From positions 1 to 5,315 of the forward strand of contig JAITAM010000013.1 in the NCBI GenBank assembly GCA_031284085.1: a DNA stretch of 5,315 nucleotides. Direction: 5' to 3'. The notes under the pieces were generated by a model that made no database searches, had not been told where the DNA came from, and saw only the letters and a program-made list of their open reading frames with translations. Position 1 is the first letter of the stretch. The number at the start of each line of letters is the position of its first letter. Shown here one piece after another: positions 1 through 4,783 of the stretch. The translations under genes were made by a program, and so were the position numbers. The stretch is from Spirochaetaceae bacterium (lineage in GTDB: Bacteria; Spirochaetota; Spirochaetia; Treponematales; Breznakiellaceae).

Positions 1-1
1 C

Positions 2-88
2 ATACTTGCCGCACCTCCCGAAGCAGCGGCTCCTCCATCCGGAGGTGCTGCCATTAAGAAGAATGAATACATACAAAAACTTCCTTGA
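2..88 (+). CDS. Possible C-terminus of an Ala/Pro/Gly-rich protein (5' end outside the window)
   Basis: The frame beginning at base 2 is open from the window edge to a TGA at 86-88 and would encode 28 residues. It starts with an Ala/Pro/Gly-rich stretch (LAAPPEAAAPPSGGAA) and ends in a charged tail, IKKNEYIQKLP. Low-complexity Ala/Pro tails are common at protein ends, and the region after the stop turns AT-rich as an intergenic region would. The minus strand is also open here (MAAPPDGGAAASGG reading leftwards) but has no visible ribosome-binding site, so strand is uncertain. An 8-bp inverted repeat (GCACCTCC at 11-18, GGAGGTGC at 41-48) lies inside it. No function can be assigned. Confidence 0.35.
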   Translation: MLAAPPEAAAPPSGGAAIKKNEYIQKLP

Positions 89-218
89 TAATAGAATTAT
101 TTGATACCATATCATAAAAAGGATCTTCATGACAAGTAGGAGATTATAGAAAGCGGTGATTCCGAATTCGATTATCTTTAGTATCTGCCGCGATGATAAA
201 GGACAGGCCGTGCCCGGG
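89..218. other. Intergenic stretch with no recognised gene
   Basis: About 130 bases between the possible upstream gene end and the IS256 remnant. It is AT-rich and holds no convincing ORF. A short palindrome, GTGCCC-CG-GGGCAT, lies around 209-222. It could be a weak hairpin ending the upstream transcript, but the following T-run is poor. Confidence 0.4.
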
Positions 219-243
219 GCATGTCAGATATTTTGTGTAAATG
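219..243 (-). repeat. Probable terminal inverted repeat of the IS256-family remnant
   Basis: The motif ATGTCAGATATTTTGTGTAA, about 25 bases outside the decayed transposase stop, resembles the termini of IS256-family elements as I remember them, which often contain a TGTCAGA...TTTTGTGTAAA core. Its position just beyond the transposase C-terminus is where a terminal repeat should be. The partner end is missing, so it cannot be confirmed by pairing. Confidence 0.5.
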
Positions 244-266
244 GCAAAGTATCATCAAAACAGAAC

Positions 267-724
267 TCATTCTTTTTCAAACTCGATGGCTCTCTTGCTT
301 AAGCGCCAATCCCTCGTTCTCAATCGGCATCCTCCATTTCTCCAGCGTGTTCCGTATCGTCAAGTACAGTATCTTCTATATACTCTCATCCGTCCAAAAG
401 GCCGAAAACTGGTAATTCAACGATTCAATCGCATTGGTCGTATATATCTGCTCGCCGTATTTCTGAGGCATATGTAAAATATTCACACAGGTTACCGTAC
501 ACTCTCTTCAAATCTTTATACGAGACATAGTTCGTGGAATTGCGAATCATGTAGACGATACATAACTGAACCCGTGTGTGAGGAAACATGGCTCGAACCG
601 CTTCAGAAAAACCGGTCAATTCGTCCATACAGGCTATCAGGATATCTTTCATACCACAGCTGCGCAGGTCGTTTACCACCCTCATCCAAAATTCGCTCCT
701 TCGTTTTCACTTATCCACAGCCTT
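267..724 (-). pseudogene. IS256-family (Mutator-type) transposase, 3' remnant with frameshifts and stops
   Basis: Pieces of one transposase can be followed through three frames. At about 690-724 the peptide LWISENEGANF corresponds to the conserved block before the catalytic core. A one-base frameshift near 688-691 leads into WMRVVNDLRSCGMKDILIACMD (685-425), the usual IS256 'FW..VL..L..RG..DILIACVDGL' region, followed by LCIVYMIRN. A second frameshift near 445-455 leads into IYTTNAIESLN, the diagnostic C-terminal signature, then a premature TAG at 376-378. The last piece, LYLTIRNTLEKWRMPI to AIEFEKE, ends at a TGA at 267-269. Known family: DDE transposases of about 400 residues. The N-terminal half is absent and replaced by an IS3-type fragment at about 725, so the element is dead. 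Family assignment is confident; exact frameshift positions are approximate. Confidence 0.85.
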
Positions 725-725
725 A

Positions 726-869
726 ATACCTCTCCCGCTTCCACTGCGCAAGCATATTCCAGTTAATCCCAAGGTCTTGGGCAATCTCCGGCTGCTACCG
801 GTTTGTGTTCAGGGCAAGTTCCACTGTCCGTTCCTTAAACTCTCTGGTAAAAACCCTTCTTGCTCCCAT
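726..869 (-). pseudogene. IS3-family OrfA (HTH transposase subunit), 5' fragment with an internal stop
   Basis: From an ATG at 869, preceded by GGGAG five bases upstream, the frame reads MGARRVFTREFKERTVELAL, an in-frame TAG at 795-797, then QPEIAQDLGINWNMLAQWKRERY and a TAA at 723-725. This is the helix-turn-helix start of IS3-family OrfA proteins, which normally run to about 90-120 residues and bind the element's ends. Only about 48 codons remain. The fragment abuts IS256 sequence at about 725, so either the IS3 copy was cut by a rearrangement or one element inserted in the other and the outer parts were lost. OrfB, the catalytic subunit, is absent. Confidence 0.75.
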
Positions 870-887
870 GATACTCCCTTTTTTAGA

Positions 888-1176
888 TCATAGGCTTGAC
901 TTCCTGTCCATTCAGCCGGAGGAGGTGCAGAACAAAATGAACCACAAGACCGGACATTTCTGGGGAGATAGGTTCTATTCGCGGGTAATAACAGACGAAA
1001 AGGACTTCTGGAACGTGTATAACTACATTGACCAGAACCCTGTTAAAGCCGGACTTGTAAAAGAGCCTTGTGAATGGAAGTACAGTGGAGCGTATCATCG
1101 GGAGCACGGGATTACAAAGATTATCTCTTTCGTGGATGACACAATCTTGAAGTCGGAGCTGAAGGTACTCCAGTGA
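888..1176 (+). pseudogene. REP-associated tyrosine transposase (RAYT, IS200-like Y1 family), C-terminal fragment
   Basis: The plus frame ending at TGA 1174-1176 carries the C-terminal hallmarks of RAYT/TnpA_REP proteins: KTGHFWGDRFYSRVI, then YNYIDQNPVKAGLV, then CEWKYSGAYH. The Tyr just before the NPVKAGL block is where the family's nucleophilic tyrosine is expected. The N-terminal half, including the HUH metal-binding motif, is missing. Upstream of about 888 the frame runs into antisense IS3 sequence, so the open frame from 805 is not the real gene start. Known role: single-domain HUH/Y1 nucleases that act on single-stranded DNA and recognise short palindromes (REP/BIME) near their genes. 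A palindrome follows the stop by three bases, as this family predicts. Without the HUH motif this copy should be inactive. Confidence 0.85.
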
Positions 1177-1178
1177 AT

Positions 1179-1191
1179 CAGGTCAGACCTG
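1179..1191. repeat. REP-like palindrome immediately after the RAYT fragment
   Basis: CAGGTC-A-GACCTG is a perfect 6+1+6 palindrome beginning three bases after the RAYT stop. Its 9-base core GGTCAGACC is the same core found four times in each of the two arrays further right. The downstream bases (GGGGGTTGTTTCC) partly keep the TTTC element that follows the core in the arrays. Inferred role: the terminal recognition palindrome of the RAYT unit. Confidence 0.75.
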
Positions 1192-1246
1192 GGGGTTGTT
1201 TCCTGTAGGCAAAAAGCCGAAAAGCCATACAGCACCGAAACGTTGA

Positions 1247-1273
1247 AAACAGGCCGTGCCTGCCGGCCTGTTT
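1247..1273 (-). terminator. Intrinsic terminator of the malic enzyme / pentapeptide operon
   Basis: AAACAGGCCG at 1247-1256 pairs perfectly with CGGCCTGTTT at 1264-1273, a 10-bp stem with a 7-base loop. It directly adjoins the pentapeptide gene's TAG (1274-1276). Read on the minus strand, the stem ends in TTTT and then CAACGTTT, a short T-run. Part of the U-tract is inside the stem, so termination efficiency is uncertain. Confidence 0.65.
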
Positions 1274-1864
1274 CTATAGATCCTTTATAGTAAAAATCGC
1301 TTCGGCCGTGTTTGATGACTTAAAAGATACCAATTCCTGATATGAGCCGACAAAATGCGCATACGTGAGTGTGCAATCAACAAAATTCGTATTCCTCATA
1401 ATGGTATTGATAAAATGGCAGTTGTATAAATTGGAATGGTTGAAACTACAGTCGGCGATAGTACTGCCTGTATAATTAACATGCGGCTGATTTGAATTCT
1501 CAAAGGTACAGCTATACAGCTCTGAGCCGCCGAAAGACAAAAACTGTGCATCACTTTCAGAAAGATCACAGTGAAAAAAGCGGGCAAAATCAAAAAACAC
1601 AAGGCGCATGGTGCTTTTAACAAATTTGCACTGGGCAAATGACGCTCCCTTAAAATTACAGCCGTAAAAAGAGCGCCCCGAAAAATCTTCTTCAACAAAA
1701 TTCAAGCCGGCGGCGTTAAGATTAACGATCTGTTCTTGTTGTCTTATAAACTCGGCAATACGAGCGGCTTCTAATGAGGGTTTTACAACGTGAACAGCAC
1801 ACAAGACAGAGCCGCTAATGGCAGCGCGCCCGCAACCGGCTGCACAGGGAACAACGGTAAACAT
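1274..1864 (-). CDS. Pentapeptide-repeat protein with an N-terminal Cys/His (zinc-finger-like) cluster
   Basis: 196 residues. Positions 7-25 hold C7-x3-C11-x10-C22-x2-H25, a compact pattern that could bind zinc. Residues about 35-47 are a short helical linker. From about 58 to 175 the sequence falls into roughly 20 pentapeptides with Phe, Leu or Met at the centre and small or polar residues elsewhere (SFYGC, NFKGA, SFAQC, NLYNC, NFVDC). These are typical of the right-handed quadrilateral beta-helix of pentapeptide-repeat proteins. No signal peptide or membrane segment is seen, so it is probably cytoplasmic. The repeats are unusually rich in cysteine. The start is supported by GAGG about seven bases upstream, overlapping the malic enzyme TGA. 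Nine bases separate the genes, so they should be co-transcribed and may be translationally coupled. The molecular function is unknown; some relatives bind DNA gyrase, but nothing here shows that. Confidence 0.85.
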   Translation of the reverse strand: MFTVVPCAAGCGRAAISGSVLCAVHVVKPSLEAARIAEFIRQQEQIVNLNAAGLNFVEEDFSGRSFYGCNFKGASFAQCKFVKSTMRLVFFDFARFFHCDLSESDAQFLSFGGSELYSCTFENSNQPHVNYTGSTIADCSFNHSNLYNCHFINTIMRNTNFVDCTLTYAHFVGSYQELVSFKSSNTAEAIFTIKDL

Positions 1865-1865
1865 T

Positions 1866-1876
1866 CTTTGGCCTCA
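1866..1876 (-). promoter_or_regulatory. Ribosome-binding site overlapping the upstream stop codon
   Basis: On the minus strand the malic enzyme TGA (1876-1874) is part of TGAGG, placing a GAGG Shine-Dalgarno about seven bases before the pentapeptide gene's ATG at 1864. The overlap suggests that ribosomes finishing the first gene can reinitiate on the second. Confidence 0.6.
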
Positions 1877-3334
1877 TACATGCAAAGGCGGTATGGCGTT
1901 CACCGCCGTAATCGCCGCTGCCAGCGCTTTGTCAAAAATCTCAGATGGAAACTGCTTAGTATAACCCAGCCGGCTCAGATCGGTTGTCAGCGCACGGGCT
2001 GCCTGTGCGTCCGAGTGCGCCTTTTGATAAAGCTCATCCCATGAGAGCTTTAGCCGAGCAACCCCTTCTTCAATAGCCTGTATTCCCACGTCGGCAGCTT
2101 CGCTTGCAAAAACATCCGTTTCATCCATCCGTGCTATGATATTATCCGGATTTATCCCGCGCCGCCGTGAAAAATCAGCAATGCTATGAGCACAGCGGAT
2201 GGCCATTCGGTCGGTAATTTTGCGCGAGCGAACCAAGAGCGCGCCTTTAAGTATACCGGGAAAACACACGGAGTTATTAACTTGATTGGGAAAATCACCA
2301 CGACCGGTTGCAACAATAAAAGCGCCGGCTTCCTTTGCACAGGACGGCCATATCTCCGGCACCGGATTAGCGCAGGCAAAGACAATGGCTTTTTGCGCCA
2401 TAAGCCGTATCCACTCAGGCTTAACCGTTCCGGGGCCGGGCGCAGAAAGAGCAATAAGCACATCAGCTCCTCGTACGGCATCTTCAATACGACTAATGCC
2501 GGTTGGATTGGTCTTTTTGCACAGTTCCCATTGCCGATAGAACGCCGGATTGTTTTTCAAATCACTGCGGCCGCTGTGAAGCGCTCCGTGAATATCAAAC
2601 AGCACAAGCTTTGCCGGATCGCCGCCGTCATTGATAATAAAGCGGGCAATACTCGTATTGGCGGCGCCGGCTCCTAAGAACACGATTTTGGCATCGGGGA
2701 GCTGTTTATCGGCAAGGTAAAGTGCATTGAGCAAGGCTGCAAGACTAATGCACGCCGTGCCTTGAGCATCATCATGCCAGACTGGAATATCGCACGTTTC
2801 ACGCAGCGTATCTAAAACCCGATAACAATTCGGCTGGCTAATATCCTCCAAATTGATAGCGCCGAATGAAGGTTGGAGCATTTGAACTGCGTCTATGAGC
2901 TTATCCGCCTGAGGCGTGCCGTCTTTTCCCTTTGAGTTGATGCACAAAGCAACTGCGTCTATGCCGCCTAGGTATTTCATCAAGAGGGCTTTGCCTTCCA
3001 TAACACCAAGTCCGCCCGACGGCGTGCAATCACCGTCGCCAAGAACACGGGTGGAATCGGAAACCACGGCAACGAGGTTTCCACGATTAGACAGGGTAAA
3101 GGACGCCTCGTTATCAGTCCGTATCGTTGTTGAAACAGCGGACACACCCGGCGTATACCACACATTAAACCACGGCAATCCATCTACAGTACATTTAGGC
3201 AGCGTCTGCATTTTGCCGGCATAAAACCGGTGTGCTTCCAAAGAAACTTGTTTCAAGAACAAAGTCTGCGCCTGCGCCCGTTGTTCCGCGGTAAAATATG
3301 CCGGAAAGAGTTCTGCAATATTTGTAAGGTCCAT
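1874..3334 (-). CDS. Malic enzyme (oxidative decarboxylating malate dehydrogenase)
   Basis: 486 residues from the ATG at 3334. It should catalyse L-malate + NAD(P)+ to pyruvate + CO2 + NAD(P)H in the cytoplasm, linking C4 acids to pyruvate. Visible signatures in order: YTPGVSAVS with the catalytic Tyr60; SDSTRVLGDGD; MEGKALL with the catalytic Lys115; NLEDISQPNC (metal ligands Glu163, Asp164); PVWHDDAQGTA (Asp188/189); the Rossmann loop GAGAAN (221-226) with the DIHGALHSGR segment behind it; SAPGPG; CANPVPEI; and ATGRGDFPNQVNNSVCFPG (342-360). There is no phosphotransacetylase domain, so it is the short bacterial form. NAD versus NADP preference cannot be settled from sequence; the Asp after the second Rossmann strand favours NAD. 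The frame stays open upstream to 3475, but those 47 codons lie in repeat sequence and lack family resemblance, so the ATG at 3334 was chosen. No Shine-Dalgarno precedes it. Confidence 0.93.
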   Translation of the reverse strand: MDLTNIAELFPAYFTAEQRAQAQTLFLKQVSLEAHRFYAGKMQTLPKCTVDGLPWFNVWYTPGVSAVSTTIRTDNEASFTLSNRGNLVAVVSDSTRVLGDGDCTPSGGLGVMEGKALLMKYLGGIDAVALCINSKGKDGTPQADKLIDAVQMLQPSFGAINLEDISQPNCYRVLDTLRETCDIPVWHDDAQGTACISLAALLNALYLADKQLPDAKIVFLGAGAANTSIARFIINDGGDPAKLVLFDIHGALHSGRSDLKNNPAFYRQWELCKKTNPTGISRIEDAVRGADVLIALSAPGPGTVKPEWIRLMAQKAIVFACANPVPEIWPSCAKEAGAFIVATGRGDFPNQVNNSVCFPGILKGALLVRSRKITDRMAIRCAHSIADFSRRRGINPDNIIARMDETDVFASEAADVGIQAIEEGVARLKLSWDELYQKAHSDAQAARALTTDLSRLGYTKQFPSEIFDKALAAAITAVNAIPPLHV

Positions 3335-3341
3335 ACAATGG

Positions 3342-3370
3342 AGTATACAACCGGTATCAGAAAAGTACAA
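3342..3370 (-). promoter_or_regulatory. Sigma-70-like promoter for the malic enzyme operon
   Basis: Read on the minus strand, TTGTAC (3370-3365) is followed after exactly 17 bases by TATACT (3347-3342), which matches the -10 consensus at five of six positions. The -35 keeps only the strong TTG. Seven bases separate the -10 box from the ATG, so transcription would start at or next to the A of the start codon, giving a leaderless mRNA. This fits the missing Shine-Dalgarno. Parts of the promoter (GTAC...GATACC) resemble the neighbouring 147-bp repeat, suggesting it lies in a decayed repeat edge. Confidence 0.5.
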
Positions 3371-3514
3371 GCACAGACCAGCAGGCCAGCCTATTTTAAG
3401 TTCTCTGTGCTGGTATCCAAAGCGGAGTACAGCTTTTTCCCGCCAGCGGGTTTCAAAATTTCGGTACTGTATCAAAGGCTGAGTACGGCTTTTTGCTCGA
3501 AAGAAACAAGATAA

Positions 3515-3523
3515 GGTCTGACC
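3515..3523 (-). repeat. GGTC-A-GACC palindrome, array 1 copy 1
   Basis: Core of the first array unit, read GGTCTGACC on the plus strand. On the minus strand it is followed by seven bases and TTTCTTT, the arrangement seen in array 2. Equivalent cores are at 3662-3670, 3809-3817 and 3956-3964. Flanking GAAAC and GTTTC can extend the stem with a bulge. Confidence 0.8.
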
Positions 3524-3981
3524 TGTTTCAGGCTAGACTGTTTTAAGTTCTCTGTGCTGGTATCCAAAGCAGAGTACAGCTTTTTCCCGCCAGCGGGTTT
3601 CGAAATTTCGGTACTGTATCAAAGGCTGAGTACGGCTTTTTGCTTGAAAGAAACAAGATAAGGTCTGACCTGTTTCACGCCAGCCTGTTTTAAGTTCTCT
3701 ATGCTGGTATCCAAAGCGGAGTACAGCTTTTTCCCGCCAGCGGATTTCAAAATTTCGGTACTGTATCAAAGACTGAGTACGGCTTTTTGCTCGAAAGAAA
3801 CAAGATAAGGTCTGACCTGTTTCCCGCCAGCCTGCTTTAAGTTCTCTATGCTGGTATCCAAAGCGGAGTACAGCTTTTTCCCGCCAGCGGGTTTCAAAAT
3901 TTCGGTACTGTACCAAAGGCTGAGTACAGCTTTTCGCTCGAAAGAAACAAGATAAGGTCTGACCTGTTTCAGGCTAGACTG

Positions 3982-4039
3982 TTTTAAGTTCTCTATGCTG
4001 GTATCCAAAGCGGAGTGCGGCTTTTTGCCTGAAAGAAAC
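3982..4039 (-). repeat. Truncated fifth unit of array 1 with an exact 56-bp internal deletion
   Basis: This copy follows the unit from TTTTAAG to GAGT, skips 56 bp, and resumes at the second GAGTAC-like site up to GAAAC. The skip equals the distance between the two internal half-repeats, so slippage or recombination between GAGTAC copies explains it. Homology ends a few bases before the position of the palindrome, which this copy lacks. Confidence 0.75.
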
Positions 4040-4198
4040 GACAGGAAGAGCATTGTATATCGCTTTACCCGCAAGAAGACGGCGCAAAACCATTGTCAAC
4101 TGGGCAATGTCGGGCTTTTTGTGAAAGCCACTGCGAATTGGCTAGAGCAAACAACGAACGGTACAGTAGACTAGCTAACACGGGACGCATAAAAGAAG
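4040..4198. other. Intergenic region between array 1 and the kinase gene; no recognised gene
   Basis: About 160 bases with no supported gene. A short plus frame (QNHCQLGNVGLFVKATANWLEQ, ending at a TAG near 4173) has no recognised relative and no ribosome-binding site. Base composition shifts from balanced to AT-rich at about 4190, marking the left edge of the kinase segment. Confidence 0.4.
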
Positions 4199-4202
4199 GT
4201 GA

Positions 4203-4215
4203 TTATACCGTATAA
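4203..4215 (+). promoter_or_regulatory. Palindrome TTATAC-C-GTATAA upstream of the kinase gene
   Basis: A perfect 6+1+6 palindrome 55 bases before the kinase ATG. It could be an operator half-site pair, or contain a TATAC-type -10 box. No well-placed -35 is evident, so the promoter assignment is open. Confidence 0.3.
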
Positions 4216-4255
4216 AGTGGAAATAATTCCAAAAAAACAACATATAGATAAAATT

Positions 4256-4265
4256 AGGAGAGGAG
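4256..4265 (+). promoter_or_regulatory. Strong double Shine-Dalgarno that fixes the kinase start
   Basis: AGGAGAGGAG ends five bases before the ATG at 4271. It decides against the in-frame ATG-less extension starting at 4199, whose 24 extra residues precede the Walker A strand and show no family likeness. Confidence 0.85.
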
Positions 4266-4270
4266 ATATA

Positions 4271-4774
4271 ATGAATACACTTCATTTAATGGTTGGTTTG
4301 CCTTGCAGCGGCAAAACTACAAAAGCAAAAATACTGGAAAAAGAATATAATGCCTTATTGTTAACACCTGACAAATGGTGTTTAAGATTATTTGGCGATG
4401 ATACAATGGAAAAAGAACATGACAAAAACCATGAAAATGTTGAAGAAATTCAATGGGAAATAGCTAAACGTGTATTATCTCTTGGCATAGACGTTATATT
4501 AGACTTTGGTTTTTGGGGAAAAGCAGAAAGAATATACTTTAGAAACAAAGCAAAAGAGCTGGGTGTAAATTTTACAATTCATTATATGGATATACCAAAG
4601 GAAGAATTATATAAAAGGCTTGAGGAACGGAATAAAGAATTACCTGAAGGAGTTTTTACAATACCAAAAGAAGAAATGGATAAATATATAAAAATATTTC
4701 AACCCGTAGAAGAGGATGAACTGATAGAAAAAGCAAACAATAGAACGCTGGGCAAATGGCACAACTGCACATAA
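4271..4774 (+). CDS. Small P-loop kinase-like ATP-binding protein (AAA_33 / predicted kinase type)
   Basis: 167 residues. The Walker A loop GLPCSGKTT (residues 9-17) follows the first strand HLMV almost at the N-terminus. VILDFGFW (75-82) is a Walker B-like strand with Asp78. A basic helix, YKRLEERN (114-121), and the segment after it are where nucleoside/nucleotide kinase-like proteins have their arginine-bearing lid. This architecture fits the small predicted kinases of the zeta-toxin/chloramphenicol-phosphotransferase-like group, which transfer the ATP gamma-phosphate to small molecules. The substrate cannot be inferred, and no signal peptide or membrane segment is present. The gene is clearly more AT-rich than the malic enzyme operon and uses many AAA, ATA and TTA codons, which suggests transfer. 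It is alone on the plus strand between two repeat arrays. Its TAA (4772-4774) is in the same frame as the open frame of array 2. It appears intact. Confidence 0.8.
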   Translation: MNTLHLMVGLPCSGKTTKAKILEKEYNALLLTPDKWCLRLFGDDTMEKEHDKNHENVEEIQWEIAKRVLSLGIDVILDFGFWGKAERIYFRNKAKELGVNFTIHYMDIPKEELYKRLEERNKELPEGVFTIPKEEMDKYIKIFQPVEEDELIEKANNRTLGKWHNCT

Positions 4775-4783
4775 CAGGCCTAT

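Larger units (their letters stand above)
3394..4039 (-). repeat. Array 1: four 147-bp direct repeats plus a 58-bp partial unit
   Basis: Units begin (plus-strand phase TTTTAAGTTCTC) at 3394, 3541, 3688, 3835 and 3982, an exact 147-bp period. Each full unit has one AGGTCTGACCT palindrome (cores at 3515, 3662, 3809 and 3956). Copies differ at a handful of positions. Each unit also holds two diverged halves: GAGTAC-x-GCTTTTT recurs 56 bp apart, and on the minus strand CAGTACCGAAAT and CAGCATAGAGAA begin related 33-base blocks. Because 147 is divisible by three, the minus strand reads as a 49-residue repeat (GQTLSCFF...IQYRNFETRWREK...GYQHRELKTGWRE). That frame is stopped in some units by a TAG made by the variant CTAGAC. 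The peptide resembles no family I know, so I read it as noncoding repeat. Degraded homology continues left to about 3386 and perhaps into the malic enzyme promoter. Confidence 0.9.

Noticed and set aside
778..791. CCCAAGGTCTTGGG palindrome as a regulatory site
   Set aside because: It lies inside the IS3 OrfA codons for the conserved helix-turn-helix segment AQDLGI and is explained by coding sequence.
221..893. Plus-strand open frames over the left region
   Set aside because: They are antisense to the IS256 and IS3 remnants, show no family resemblance and lack ribosome-binding sites.
203..1260. 12-bp identical sequence ACAGGCCGTGCC at 203-214 and 1249-1260 flanking the transposase fragments
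   Set aside because: About one such 12-bp match is expected by chance in a window this size, and the second copy is explained by the operon terminator stem.
1790..3224. Several 80-160 codon frames overlapping the malic enzyme gene
   Set aside because: They are alternative-frame shadows of a strongly supported coding sequence.
3335..3475. 47-codon N-terminal extension of the malic enzyme frame
   Set aside because: These codons translate array 1 sequence and the promoter region, share the same peptide with other array units, and have no resemblance to malic enzymes.
3533..4074. Two overlapping minus-strand frames (127 and 102 codons) inside array 1 as genes
   Set aside because: Both are translations of the 147-bp repeat in different frames. 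The repeat stays open because its length is divisible by three, there is no ribosome-binding site, and unit variants introduce stops.
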